From positions 1 to 64,000 of the forward strand of contig NZ_MPPI01000021.1 of the NCBI RefSeq assembly GCF_001895925.1: a DNA stretch of 64,000 nucleotides. Reading direction: 5' to 3'. The stretch is from Phormidesmis priestleyi ULC007. GTDB lineage: Bacteria > Cyanobacteriota > Cyanobacteriia > Leptolyngbyales > Leptolyngbyaceae. Made by a program: the position numbers and the translations under genes. Of the stretch, positions 25,425 through 33,937 are shown in pieces. Numbering within the stretch: position 1 is the first letter of the stretch; the number at the start of each line of letters is the position of its first letter. The notes below the pieces were generated by a model. The model made no database searches and was not told the origin of the DNA. It saw only the letters and a program-made list of their open reading frames with translations.

Positions 25425-27265
25425 TATATTGCGATCAACGGCACCCCTAACCAACCCTGAAAATTGCGCTGCTGAATTGTAGACGGTTGCTCGATCGCCA
25501 AAACTTGATAATGATTGGGTTGAGGAGCCGCCAGCGTCACCGATCGCACTCGCAGCTCGTCTTGATGAAAAACGGCAACCTCGATCGTATCGCCCGGTTG
25601 ATAGTCTTTTAGTCGACCGTTGATCTGATCTGCGCCGATTCGCCAGCCGTCGATCGCTAACAATTCATCTCCAGCAACCATTCCTGCTCGCTGCGCTGGA
25701 GAACTAAACTCCACAGATTTGATCATCTCGCGCCCGTGTTCTGTTTTGATAGTTACGCCGAGATGAGGCGGACGATCGTCATTTTCGCCATTTGACTGCA
25801 AGCGCAACCCAAACCCAGCCAAATACTCATCAAACGGAAGTTCTTCGGTTCCACCCTCGATATAGCGATTAAAGAAATCGGTCAGATCAAACCCCGCAAC
25901 TAACTCGATCGTGGCTTTAAGTTGTTCAGGCGTAAAGCCAATTTCATCTTTTCCAAATTGCTTCCACATCTGGCGCATCACGTCGTCAAACGATCGCTCA
26001 TTGCCATGCTTGATCCGAATTCCTAAATCAAGCAACAGAGTCACCATTTCCCCTTTCAAGTAATAGGAAATCTGAGAATTGGCACTATTGGCATCGGGTC
26101 GATAAAGCTTAATCCAGGCATCAAAGCTAGATTCGCTCAACGGTTGCACGAGTCGCCCCGGAGTCATTAGATAGCGCGTAATTTCTTGACTTAAGGATTT
26201 TAGATAAGTCTTCGCATCGTAGATTCCCGCTCGATAAGGAAGAATCAGATCATAAAAGCTCGTCGTTCCTTCACTAAACCAGAGAGATGGTGTGTAATTT
26301 TCTCGCTCATAATCAAATACTTCTAACCCTTTGGGACGAATTCGCTTCACGTTCCACAGGTGAAAAAATTCGTGGGCGACGAGTTGCATAAAGCGATCGT
26401 ATTTATCCTTCGCCCGAAATCCCATCCGCGAATAAATCAGCGAACAACTATCTTTATGCTCTAACCCACCAAAGCCGCTAGAGGTGAGATGCAGTAAGAA
26501 GAGATAGCGATCGTAGGGCAATCCCCCAAACAACTCAGCTTCGACTTGAATAATCTTTTGGGTATCGTGAATGATGCGATCGGGGTCAACATTTCCCTGT
26601 CCCCAAATCGCTAATTCATGGGGCTTTCCCATCGCCTCAAATGGGTAGATTTGGTGATGCCCAATCTCAAAGGGACTGTCTACTAATGTGTCGAAATCTT
26701 TTGCTTCAAAAGTGTTGAGGTGTCCCGGCACTGCTGGAAGTGGCGTGACGATGTGCCAGTCCGATCGCGGCAAAACAATCTCGACTTGAATCGATTGTTT
26801 CTCAAAACCTGGCACATAGAGAAAGAGCGCTGCCCCATTAAAATAGCCGTGAGTTTCGTCTAGATGATTAGTTCGCACGGTTAATTCATTGGCAAAGATG
26901 CGATAGTGCACCACGATTTCACTTGTGCCTTGAGTGTCAATCTGCCAGTGATTTTTTTGCACCTTACGCCACGAAAGTGCCGCTTCTCCACGAGCCGCAA
27001 AATCTTGCAAATGTCTAGAATATTCCCGCACTAGGTACGAGCCGGGAGTCCAGACGGACATTCTCAACTCTAACGTTGGCTGCTCCCAGCCTCGCACATA
27101 GAGCGTGATCTCAAACAGATGCGACTCTGGCTGAGACATCGACACCTGATAAGAAAGGCTGAAGGGGCGAGGCTTAGGTAAATTCACTTCCGACCAATCA
27201 AGCTCATTAACTGCTTTAAGTTTATTAGATGAATGACCTGCTGACTGGGATTTATCTTGATCCAT
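25424..27265 (-). CDS. M61-family peptidase with PDZ domain
   Basis: A 613-residue glycyl-aminopeptidase-like metalloprotease. The N-terminal beta-rich M61 domain (EITLYVRGWEQPTLELRMSV, TPGSYLVREYSRHL) precedes the catalytic zinc motif HEFFHLWNVKRIRP (H298, E299, H302) and WFSEGTTSFYDL, which supplies the third ligand. A PDZ domain near the C-terminus (HLGVTIKTEH, VEFSSPAQRAGMVAGDELLAI) may recognise substrate ends. No signal peptide is seen. The assigned ATG overlaps the upstream Crp-type gene by 82 bases; a start further in, for example near residue 43, cannot be excluded. The overlap suggests cotranscription with the regulator. Confidence 0.85.
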   Translation of the reverse strand: MDQDKSQSAGHSSNKLKAVNELDWSEVNLPKPRPFSLSYQVSMSQPESHLFEITLYVRGWEQPTLELRMSVWTPGSYLVREYSRHLQDFAARGEAALSWRKVQKNHWQIDTQGTSEIVVHYRIFANELTVRTNHLDETHGYFNGAALFLYVPGFEKQSIQVEIVLPRSDWHIVTPLPAVPGHLNTFEAKDFDTLVDSPFEIGHHQIYPFEAMGKPHELAIWGQGNVDPDRIIHDTQKIIQVEAELFGGLPYDRYLFLLHLTSSGFGGLEHKDSCSLIYSRMGFRAKDKYDRFMQLVAHEFFHLWNVKRIRPKGLEVFDYERENYTPSLWFSEGTTSFYDLILPYRAGIYDAKTYLKSLSQEITRYLMTPGRLVQPLSESSFDAWIKLYRPDANSANSQISYYLKGEMVTLLLDLGIRIKHGNERSFDDVMRQMWKQFGKDEIGFTPEQLKATIELVAGFDLTDFFNRYIEGGTEELPFDEYLAGFGLRLQSNGENDDRPPHLGVTIKTEHGREMIKSVEFSSPAQRAGMVAGDELLAIDGWRIGADQINGRLKDYQPGDTIEVAVFHQDELRVRSVTLAAPQPNHYQVLAIEQPSTIQQRNFQGWLGVPLIAI

Positions 27266-27873
27266 CCTTTGCTATCTAGCTTCTCCAAAATCTTCGTGGT
27301 GTCCTCAACACTAATATCCGCCACATCCGAAAAATCTTTAGGCGGGATGTTAAAAATATCAGTGCTGTTTCTCGACTCTTGACCGTAATTTTCAGCCAAA
27401 GACACCAACGTATTCACAAGTTTGATCGCAGGCGGCTGATTGCGGAGTTGAAACCGAATATTTGTTTGGCGAAGTCTTTTGACCATAAGTTGCAGCATTC
27501 GATGGTGCAACTGAGGATCTTTGAATAGGGTTTGAATGAATCGTTGAGCCGAGATGCTCATCAGACGAACGTTTGAGAGGGCGATCACATCGGTCGATCG
27601 GGGCGATTCATCTAAAATTGCCATTTCGCCAAAGAAGTCACCCCGACCCAAAATCGCCAGAGTCGAGACATTTTCACCCGTTCCTGAGTGACGACGTACT
27701 TTTACCCAGCCAGAAACCACGAAATAAACGGCATTACCCCAAGCGTCTTCCATTAAGACGGCTCTGTCACTGGGGTATTCATGCTCGGTGGCGACAGACA
27801 ACAGCCAGTCAAGCGTTTCTGGGTTTGCCGCCGCGAGTAAGGGAAAAAGCTCACTGAAAACTTCGGTCTGCAT
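27184..27873 (-). CDS. Crp/Fnr-family transcriptional regulator
   Basis: A 229-residue protein. Residues ~15-125 form a cyclic-nucleotide-binding-type beta roll (VYFVVSGWVKVRRHS, LGRGDFFGEMAILDESPRST), including the FGEMA...PRS/T loop that contacts cNMP phosphate. A long dimer helix follows (FIQTLFKDPQLHHRMLQLMV), then a winged helix (IPPKDFSDVADISVEDTTKI, LDSKGWIKI). The helix-turn-helix is weaker than in classical Crp, which leaves DNA target and effector open. It overlaps the start of the M61 protease gene, so it may control or be coexpressed with it. Confidence 0.8.
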   Translation of the reverse strand: MQTEVFSELFPLLAAANPETLDWLLSVATEHEYPSDRAVLMEDAWGNAVYFVVSGWVKVRRHSGTGENVSTLAILGRGDFFGEMAILDESPRSTDVIALSNVRLMSISAQRFIQTLFKDPQLHHRMLQLMVKRLRQTNIRFQLRNQPPAIKLVNTLVSLAENYGQESRNSTDIFNIPPKDFSDVADISVEDTTKILEKLDSKGWIKINPSQQVIHLINLKQLMSLIGRK

Positions 27874-27933
27874 GAAAAGATCTTCAGGATAGAACGGTGT
27901 TGAGAAATTAAAAAACGCCTTAGGGCTCCCTCT

Positions 27934-28806
27934 CTACAATCGTGATTGCTCAGATTGGAGGATCTGGGCGATCGCAGCCCTCATTCTAGGCAACAGCGAC
28001 TCTATATAGGATGCCCAACCAATGACGATAGATTGCTGGTGTGCCAAACTTTCTAAATCCATCGCATCAGGGGCATAGCTGATCGGATTTCCATCTAAGT
28101 CACAGCAGACCAATCCTGCGGTCTTCGCTAACGCCAATGGCCCGACAGTATCCCAAATCTTCACTCGCCCATTCAGATAAAGATACATTCCAGCGTGACC
28201 GAGAATCACATTCATCACCTTCAACCCAAAGCTTCCTTGAGAAAAGCCAAATTTGATCTCTGGGACTTTATCCGCGATCGCATCTCCAAAATGGTGCCGA
28301 TCCTTAACGCCAATGACCACGGTTTGAGCGCCCGAAGATTTGGGTTCACCGATCGAGATCGGCTCAGGAGCCATGTCTCCGATCGCTTGCCATAAGCCCA
28401 GATCCTTGCCCCCAAAATAGCTCATGTCGGATTCTGGTGCATAGATCCAACCTGCGATCGGATATTCATTTTCCAGCAGTCCGACCATGACCGCATAGTC
28501 TTTCTGCCTGTGAATGAAATCATCCGTGCCATCGAGCGGATCGATACACCATAGCCGCGAATAACGTTCTTGAAAGCGCTGTCTCGATGCTGCATTCTCT
28601 TCAGTGATCACGCCGTCTTGAGGAAACAGAGCAGAAAATTCAGCCGTGAGTTGGCGATCGAGCATCTGATCGACATTCGTGACAAAATCACCCGGCCCCT
28701 TTTGAAAGACTTGCAGCCCTTCTGTTGCCATTTGTTTTGCTTGCTGTCCACACGATCGTAGCAGCGATCGAATCTTAATATCTAAGTCTTTGTCCAAGGG
28801 CTTCAT
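27934..28806 (-). CDS. inositol monophosphatase-family / CysQ-like phosphatase
   Basis: A 290-residue metal-dependent phosphatase. GPGDFVTNVDQMLD supplies the first Asp ligand, GVITEEN the Glu, DPLDGTDDFIHRQKDYAVMVGL the DPLDGT metal loop, and IWDTVGPLALAKTAG the WD.xGP motif near the C-terminus. The family includes 3'(2'),5'-bisphosphate nucleotidase (PAP hydrolysis in sulfate assimilation) and inositol or fructose-bisphosphate phosphatases; CysQ-like is favoured because of the DDFI loop but is not certain. ATG 28806. Located between the Ycf35 terminator and the Crp-type regulator gene. Confidence 0.85.
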   Translation of the reverse strand: MKPLDKDLDIKIRSLLRSCGQQAKQMATEGLQVFQKGPGDFVTNVDQMLDRQLTAEFSALFPQDGVITEENAASRQRFQERYSRLWCIDPLDGTDDFIHRQKDYAVMVGLLENEYPIAGWIYAPESDMSYFGGKDLGLWQAIGDMAPEPISIGEPKSSGAQTVVIGVKDRHHFGDAIADKVPEIKFGFSQGSFGLKVMNVILGHAGMYLYLNGRVKIWDTVGPLALAKTAGLVCCDLDGNPISYAPDAMDLESLAHQQSIVIGWASYIESLLPRMRAAIAQILQSEQSRL

Positions 28807-28842
28807 GGCAGATCAGTGACGGCAGCAGTGCTATTTTGGCAC

Positions 28843-28874
28843 AAAAAAACGGGCTAACCTCATGGTTAACCCGT
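28843..28874 (-). terminator. intrinsic terminator after ycf35
   Basis: Read on the minus strand: ACGGGTTAACC, a 4-base loop, GGTTAGCCCGT, then seven T. An 11-position stem with one wobble followed by a T-run makes this the clearest terminator in the window. It closes the ycf46/ycf35 unit. Confidence 0.85.
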
Positions 28875-28897
28875 CAGCTTGGGAACGCGCAGAGAGA

Positions 28898-29251
28898 CTA
28901 GTTTTGCAGAACTACTTGAACGTTCGCGTTTTGAAGACCAGGACGACTGACTTGAGACAAGGTTTTGTTAACTGCGTACTTCTGGTTGATGGAGTTGATC
29001 AACTCGGTCTGGTTGTGCTTCTTAGCAACACCCCAGAGGTCAGCAATCAAGTCGAAAGAACCATCAGCATTGCGAGACCAGCCCAAATCATATTCGCCGT
29101 CGAGAATGGCAACGATGTCAGAGCGAACGCGCTGACCGTTATAGCCACGAACGTCAGCTTCGGTCTTGACGTTGATGCCCAGGTCACGCAGAGAGGACTT
29201 GAGGATTTCAGCGTCGGTAATCTTGGTGCGCAGAGTGCTAAAGTGAGACAT
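28898..29251 (-). CDS. ycf35: Ycf35 family protein (DUF1257)
   Basis: A 117-residue soluble protein conserved in cyanobacteria and red-algal plastids. MSHFSTLRTKITDAEILKSS, LGINVKTEADVRGYNGQ, VAILDGEYDLGWSRNADG and LIADLWGVAKKHNQTELI are typical of the family; its biochemical role is unknown. The start at 29251 is supported by GGAGGA eight bases upstream, rather than the in-frame upstream start at 29287. It follows ycf46 on the same strand across tandem hairpins and is closed by a strong terminator at 28843-28874. Confidence 0.9.
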   Translation of the reverse strand: MSHFSTLRTKITDAEILKSSLRDLGINVKTEADVRGYNGQRVRSDIVAILDGEYDLGWSRNADGSFDLIADLWGVAKKHNQTELINSINQKYAVNKTLSQVSRPGLQNANVQVVLQN

Positions 29252-29352
29252 TGGGTTTCCTCCGTGGAAATTTGAAAACAACAACAACGTTTAGTTAGCT
29301 ATTCGCTCTTAGCGCTCAGAGATGACTGATGGCTAATTGCTCTTTTGAAACC

Positions 29353-29402
29353 ACTAGCAGAGATTTGCTGCTAGTCTTTCCTCCTGTGGGAGCAGGAGAA
29401 AG
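29353..29402 (-). promoter_or_regulatory. tandem hairpins between ycf46 and ycf35
   Basis: On the minus strand, after the ycf46 stop, CTTTCTCCTG pairs with CAGGAGGAAAG (one bulge), followed directly by ACTAGCAG-caaatct-CTGCTAGT, a perfect 8-bp stem. Neither is followed by a long T-run. They may attenuate read-through or mark mRNA processing between the genes. Confidence 0.45.
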
Positions 29403-29405
29403 CTT

Positions 29406-30914
29406 CTAGAACTCAAGTCGCTGATATTCGGCGACTGAGGACGCAGCAGGTCGCGCTCGCTGCCTAGCCCAATCCCGTAGGGCTGTTACCTGCTCGGTCA
29501 TGGTCTTGGATAGCGGCATGGTGGCTCGACTTGCCGCAATGATATCCAACTGGGTAAACTCTCTGTCTTGCGCGAATGCTTCATACATCGCGGCGACTAA
29601 TGCTTGCTCGATCTCGGCACCAGAGAAGCCGTCGCAGACATTGGCTAGCTGATCTAAGTCAAATCGCTCGATTTCTCGACGACGCTTAGATAAGTGAATT
29701 CTGAAAATGTCTTTCCGCTCTTCGGCGTTGGGCAGATCGACAAAGAAGAGTTCGTCGAAACGTCCTTTTCTGAGAAACTCTCCGGGAAGACGCTCTACAC
29801 GGTTGGCGGTTGCCATCACAAACACAGGAGAGGTTTTTTCCTGCATCCAAGTGAGGAACGATCCGAAGATCCGGCTTGAGGTGCCACCGTCTGAGTCAGC
29901 CGACCCAGTGCTGCCCGCAAAGGCTTTGTCCATCTCGTCGATGAAGAGAATGGCTGGAGAAATTGATTCGGCAGTTTTTAGAGCGTTGCGGAGATTGGCT
30001 TCCGATCGACCCACCATTGAGCCGTCATAAACCCGTCCCATATCTAGGCGCAGCAGGGGTAAACCCCAAAGTCTAGACGTGGTTTTGGCAATCAGTGACT
30101 TACCACAACCCGGCACACCTAGAATCAGCATTCCTTTAGGTTGAGGCAGACCATATTCTCTAGCCCGCTCGGTAAATGCGTCAGAGCGTTGCTTTAACCA
30201 GCGCTTTAGCTCTTCAAGCCCACCGACAGACTCGATCGTCTCGTCTTCTTCGATATACTCCAGGATGCCGTTTCGACGAATCAGTTGCTTCTTCTCAGAG
30301 AGAACAATATCAACTTCTTCCTCTGTGAGGCGACCTGCTGTGACTTGAGCTTTACGATAAACCTTTTCCGCTTCGTCTCGCGTCAGCCCTAAGGCAGCCT
30401 TTAAAAGTTTTTCGCGAGTCTCGGTTGTGATGCGACGGGTTTTATTTTGATCTAACTGCTGCGTGAGAACTTGATTTAGCTCTCCCATGCTGGGCATTGC
30501 AAAATCAATGACCGCGACTTCTTTCTCAAGCTCGATCGGCACTGTTTGCACCGGAGACATCAGCAAAATAGTTTTCTGAGTGCCTTTGAAACTAGCAACC
30601 GCATCTCGCAGCCACCGATTTACGGCAGGTGAGTCAATGAACGGGTGCAGGTCTTTGAAGACGAAGATGCCTGGCTCTTTCTGCCTCATCACCCACTCGA
30701 TCGCAGCTTCCGGGGAAACCGTATTGTGTTGAGTGACGTTGCGGGGCTGACCATACTCAACGATTCCGTGAGTGACCGTCCAGAGAAAGACTCGACGGAG
30801 AGGCTTGGCTTGGGCGATCGTCGCGATTGTCTGTTCAGCCCGTTCCTCTTCTGAGGTCACCAGGTAGATTAGAGGATATTGAGCTTGTATGAGAATGTTT
30901 AGCTCTTCTTGCAT
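29406..30914 (-). CDS. ycf46: Ycf46-type AAA ATPase
   Basis: A 502-residue AAA+ protein conserved in cyanobacteria and plastids. The N-terminal region (ELNILIQAQYPLIYLVTSEE, FVFKDLHPFID) is the family's regulatory domain; the C-terminal AAA module has GVPGCGKS (Walker A), AILFIDEMDKAF (Walker B), MATANRVERLPGEFLRKGRFDE (sensor/Arg finger) and a C-terminal lid. In Synechocystis the relative Slr0374 is stress-responsive and linked to inorganic carbon use. Start taken at ATG 30914 (MQEELN); another ATG lies 15 bases upstream at 30929. Same strand as, and upstream of, ycf35. Confidence 0.9.
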   Translation of the reverse strand: MQEELNILIQAQYPLIYLVTSEEERAEQTIATIAQAKPLRRVFLWTVTHGIVEYGQPRNVTQHNTVSPEAAIEWVMRQKEPGIFVFKDLHPFIDSPAVNRWLRDAVASFKGTQKTILLMSPVQTVPIELEKEVAVIDFAMPSMGELNQVLTQQLDQNKTRRITTETREKLLKAALGLTRDEAEKVYRKAQVTAGRLTEEEVDIVLSEKKQLIRRNGILEYIEEDETIESVGGLEELKRWLKQRSDAFTERAREYGLPQPKGMLILGVPGCGKSLIAKTTSRLWGLPLLRLDMGRVYDGSMVGRSEANLRNALKTAESISPAILFIDEMDKAFAGSTGSADSDGGTSSRIFGSFLTWMQEKTSPVFVMATANRVERLPGEFLRKGRFDELFFVDLPNAEERKDIFRIHLSKRRREIERFDLDQLANVCDGFSGAEIEQALVAAMYEAFAQDREFTQLDIIAASRATMPLSKTMTEQVTALRDWARQRARPAASSVAEYQRLEF

Positions 30915-31035
30915 AACCACCGAACCCATAAGAAACGGCTCAGACCGATCGAATAAGATTTTCTCAAACTTTAGTTAAGCGCACTACAGAGCAGTGAATA
31001 TAACGAGAGCAGTGAGAACCTTTAAATTAAAAACA

Positions 31036-31386
31036 TTAGCAGGGGACGAGTTCGCCCTCTCCTTGATTACCCGCAGCAGAACCGACTTTCTGAGGCTTAC
31101 CAACTGGAAGCTCGTCATCGACAGTTACACCAGATTGCTTGCCTAAAGCAACAATTTCACCATCCTTAAGAGTGACGGGAGACGTACACTCAGGACAGTT
31201 GTAAATCCGGTGAGCTTGCCCGTGAACTCCTTCTAGTTGCTCAACCATTTCAGGGTGAGTCAAGTAGAAAATAAGGGCTTTTTCTGCTAGGGCTGACATT
31301 GCCTCGGCAGCGACAGCCGCTCTAATTTTTAGCTGACGGTGCAGTTCTGGCGGAAGATACAACGTGACTTTTTGCTTGTCTTGCAT
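31036..31386 (-). CDS. ribbon-helix-helix (CopG-like) protein with Cys-pair tail
   Basis: A 116-residue protein. The N-terminus KVTLYLPPELHRQLKIRAAV followed by AMSALAEKALIFYL is a ribbon-helix-helix DNA-binding unit (beta strand plus two helices). The tail has IYNCPECTSPVTLKDGEI, a CxxC knuckle, and ends in a lone Cys. No toxin gene is adjacent, so it is more likely a repressor than an antitoxin. Its 5' region contains the palindrome TACCCGGGTA 18 bases before the ATG and a second dyad further out, plausible autoregulatory sites. Located just upstream of ycf46 on the same strand. Confidence 0.7.
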   Translation of the reverse strand: MQDKQKVTLYLPPELHRQLKIRAAVAAEAMSALAEKALIFYLTHPEMVEQLEGVHGQAHRIYNCPECTSPVTLKDGEIVALGKQSGVTVDDELPVGKPQKVGSAAGNQGEGELVPC

Positions 31387-31403
31387 AGGACTCTCGGTCG
31401 TTT

Positions 31404-31413
31404 TACCCGGGTA
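31404..31413. promoter_or_regulatory. palindrome TACCCGGGTA before the RHH gene
   Basis: A perfect 10-base palindrome, 18 bases upstream of the ATG of the ribbon-helix-helix gene (31386, minus). RHH repressors often bind short palindromes at their own promoters; that link is inference. Confidence 0.35.
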
Positions 31414-31442
31414 TATCAGTAAAGATATGGGTTATATCTGAA

Positions 31443-31472
31443 GCTGTCAAGATGCTAAGCCAGCATGACAGC
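31443..31472. promoter_or_regulatory. interrupted dyad between divergent genes
   Basis: GCTGTCA-aga-TGCT-aagcc-AGCA-TGACAGC: seven-base outer and four-base inner arms, almost symmetric. It lies between the RHH gene (minus) and the lipoprotein gene (plus, ATG 31496), so it could be an operator for either, or a hairpin in the lipoprotein leader. Confidence 0.35.
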
Positions 31473-31495
31473 ATTATTGTTACATTCGTTTACAA

Positions 31496-32011
31496 ATGAG
31501 TATTAATCTCTCGCCTTTAATTCGCAAATCCCATATCGTACAGTTCTCGCTAGGACTGGTTTTGACGGTTTTTCTGATGAGCTGTGGCTCAAATGACTCG
31601 ACCTCAAGCACAACTTGGAAAATTTATAAAAATGAGCGGTTTGGGTTTGAGTTTCCTTATCCCGATCGCTGGGTGATGTCGATTCCACCAGAAAACCGAG
31701 ATGGAATTGCGTTTGGTGATCCCCAAAATCCAGACGTAGAGATTCGCGGCTGGGCAGCTTATGAGCGATCGTTTATGCGCGATCGTAAAAAGCAGCCGTC
31801 CATCCCGGCTCCTCTCAATTTCAAAACACTACAGGGTGTGCCGGGAAACCTGGATGCAAAGATTGGCGCAGAATCAAGTTCGTTAACGCTGACTCTGGTG
31901 CACGAAGGAACCCGCTATTATTGGCGCGGCAGTACCCCAAACCAAAAATTTGCTGATTACTTCCGATTTTTTAACTACATTGCCAGCCATTATCGAGTCT
32001 CTGCAAAATAG
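31496..32011 (+). CDS. PsbP-like hypothetical lipoprotein
   Basis: A 171-residue exported lipoprotein. Signal helix VQFSLGLVLTVFLMSCGS ends in a lipobox (LMSC). The mature part begins WKIYKNERFGFEFPYPDRW, the aromatic pattern seen in PsbP/MOG1-type folds, and continues VHEGTRYYWRGSTPNQKFAD with a final ASHYRV strand. The fold assignment is tentative; I cannot name a function. ATG 31496 gives the standard signal peptide. Its end lies about 100 bases before the best start of the dehydrogenase gene, so cotranscription is possible. Confidence 0.6.
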   Translation: MSINLSPLIRKSHIVQFSLGLVLTVFLMSCGSNDSTSSTTWKIYKNERFGFEFPYPDRWVMSIPPENRDGIAFGDPQNPDVEIRGWAAYERSFMRDRKKQPSIPAPLNFKTLQGVPGNLDAKIGAESSSLTLTLVHEGTRYYWRGSTPNQKFADYFRFFNYIASHYRVSAK

Positions 32012-32114
32012 AACGATCACGAGAGGGCCCAGCAGTGCGATGCTCCTACAAATCGGTTGCGTAAATCAAATTGGGATAAGATTTTGGAGCAATCAGTTCA
32101 GAGAGTCGATCGCT

Positions 32115-33140
32115 TTGTTAGCAGCCCTCCTCTATGGTCAAGAAGACCTCCGTTTAGAAACCGTTCCTGACCCAACTCCGGCTGACGGGGAGGTTGTCAT
32201 CGAAGTTGGAGCCGCCACCACCTGTGGCACCGATTTAAAGGTTTGGCGACGAGGCGGACATGCCAAGATGCTGAAGCCGCCGACTCTGTTTGGGCACGAA
32301 GCCGCCGGGCAAATTGTGGCACTTGGAGCAGGCGTGATTGGTTGGAACGTCGGTGATCGTGTCGTTGCCAATAATTCTGCCCCGTGCATGACCTGTTTTT
32401 TTTGTCAGCGTCAAGAATTTTCTCTCTGCACTAATCTGACCTTTAATAACGGCACTTTCGCAAAGTATCTCAAGGTTCCTGCGCTGATCGTGCAACACAA
32501 TCTCCTCTCAGTCCCGGCGGGTTTATCAGATGCGATGGCAGCGATGACTGAGCCATTAGCCTGTGTGCTGCACGGTGTAGCACGATCAAATGTCAAACCG
32601 GGCGATCGGGTCGTGCTGTTAGGGGATGGTGCGATCGGGCTAATGTTTGTGGCCGCTTTGGCAAAACAATCTGCCGAGGTGTTTTTGTTTGGCGGCAGTG
32701 ATTCTCGGTTGGATATTGGCAAAAAATTTGGCGCGGCTAAAACATTTAACTATCGGCAAGTGCCCGATTTGCCGAACTTAGTTCGTGACTTAACCGATGG
32801 CTGGGGCGCAGATATCGCGATCGAGGCGACGGGCGTTCCATCTGCTTGGGAAACGGCGATCGCCTGTGTCCGCCCAGGTGCCACCGTCAATTTGTTTGGC
32901 GGCTGCCCGCGTGACACAACAATTACCGTCAACACCGAACAACTCCACTACAATGAACTGACTCTAAAAGGGGTGTTCCACAATACGCCTGAGTTTGTTA
33001 GGGCTGCGCTTGCCCTCATTGCGAGTCACACTGTTCCGTTTGAGTTGCTGATCAGCGATCACCAACCTTTAAAGAACTTAGAGCAGGTGTTTCAAGATAT
33101 GAAGCAGCGCAAAGTCGTAAAAGTGGCGATCGTGCCCTAG
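32115..33140 (+). CDS. zinc-dependent alcohol dehydrogenase family protein
   Basis: Medium-chain dehydrogenase/reductase, about 341 residues. Domain starts at ALLYGQEDLRLETVPDP; CGTDLKVW and GHEAAGQI carry the catalytic-zinc Cys and His/Glu, the four-cysteine structural-zinc loop is CMTCFFCQRQEFSLC, and the Rossmann segment is VVLLGDGAIGLMF. Similar to threonine/sorbitol dehydrogenase-like enzymes; the substrate is unclear. The reading frame is open far upstream (ATGs at 31950 and 32040), but homology begins at residue ~57 of that frame, so I take TTG 32115; the true start is uncertain. A TTG start is also used by glnB in this window. Confidence 0.8.
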   Translation: MLAALLYGQEDLRLETVPDPTPADGEVVIEVGAATTCGTDLKVWRRGGHAKMLKPPTLFGHEAAGQIVALGAGVIGWNVGDRVVANNSAPCMTCFFCQRQEFSLCTNLTFNNGTFAKYLKVPALIVQHNLLSVPAGLSDAMAAMTEPLACVLHGVARSNVKPGDRVVLLGDGAIGLMFVAALAKQSAEVFLFGGSDSRLDIGKKFGAAKTFNYRQVPDLPNLVRDLTDGWGADIAIEATGVPSAWETAIACVRPGATVNLFGGCPRDTTITVNTEQLHYNELTLKGVFHNTPEFVRAALALIASHTVPFELLISDHQPLKNLEQVFQDMKQRKVVKVAIVP

Positions 33141-33202
33141 ATTATCAAGGCTGAATTGCTAGCGATCGAGAAGACTATCTGTTTGTAGCGGTGGAGTGTG
33201 AG

Positions 33203-33808
33203 ATGAACGGAATTCGATTTGGCTCACTGTTAGGACTTGGAGGATTTGGACTTCTGCTTCTGCTAATTTTAGGAGCCAACCCAGCCAGGGCACTACCTGG
33301 ACAAACCACCAAAGAAGTGGCGGCATGGATGCAGGCGAACTCAACCTTGCGCCCTAGTCGAGGTGAGAAGTTTTTGGTCACGAAAAGTAATACGGCTGCT
33401 CAACGATTCACCTTTGAAGCCTCACTGCTGTCCCCAAGTCGGATCAAACAGTCTCCCAACGCGGGGATCATCCGCAGCGAACGCCTGACATTATTTGATA
33501 TGCGAAACGGTGTCACCCAAGAACGCCTTAAAGAATCCCTAAGAGCAATTTATGGCTTAGAGGTTGCTCAAGACTTCGATCGCGCCCAAATTATCTACAC
33601 TTATCCCAGTCAAGTCACCATTCAGCAGGCGATCGCCCAAAACAATCCTCTGTTGGCATCGCTGCAAGGAGAACTCCGTCGAGGTAGCCGATACGCCTAC
33701 TGGTTAGAAATTGCCCAAACACCCGAAGGTCTAGCTTACGCAGGGCGACTAACCCTACTTCTCAGAGACGATGTAGACCCTTTAGAAGCAGAAATCAGAA
33801 ATCGATAG
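33203..33808 (+). CDS. hypothetical secreted protein, 201 aa
   Basis: The signal peptide (GLGGFGLLLLLILGANPARA) ends near residue 30. The mature domain (TTKEVAAWMQANSTLRPSRG, FTFEASLLSPS, ERLTLFDMRNGV, AIYGLEVAQDFDRAQIIYTYP) is mixed alpha/beta and ends in LTLLLRDDVDPLEAEIRNR. I do not recognise the family; it has the feel of a conserved cyanobacterial periplasmic protein. ATG 33203 is preceded by GGAG at six bases; an ATG twelve bases upstream is less well placed. It lies upstream of ftsW/rodA on the same strand. Confidence 0.6.
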   Translation: MNGIRFGSLLGLGGFGLLLLLILGANPARALPGQTTKEVAAWMQANSTLRPSRGEKFLVTKSNTAAQRFTFEASLLSPSRIKQSPNAGIIRSERLTLFDMRNGVTQERLKESLRAIYGLEVAQDFDRAQIIYTYPSQVTIQQAIAQNNPLLASLQGELRRGSRYAYWLEIAQTPEGLAYAGRLTLLLRDDVDPLEAEIRNR

Positions 33809-33937
33809 ACCTGAAGTATCGATTAGTCAGGGTCGAATTTTCTAACTAAGGGTTAACTCGGATGCCAATTGCCATTAACGCCTGTAACCTGACACCTTCA
33901 CCTTTGAGGTGCCGCCTGTGACTGGAGAGCGATCGCT

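Noticed and set aside
31950-32114. Upstream extension of the alcohol dehydrogenase frame, overlapping the lipoprotein gene end.
   Set aside because: The extra 55 residues have no similarity to the family; homology begins at ALLYGQEDL.
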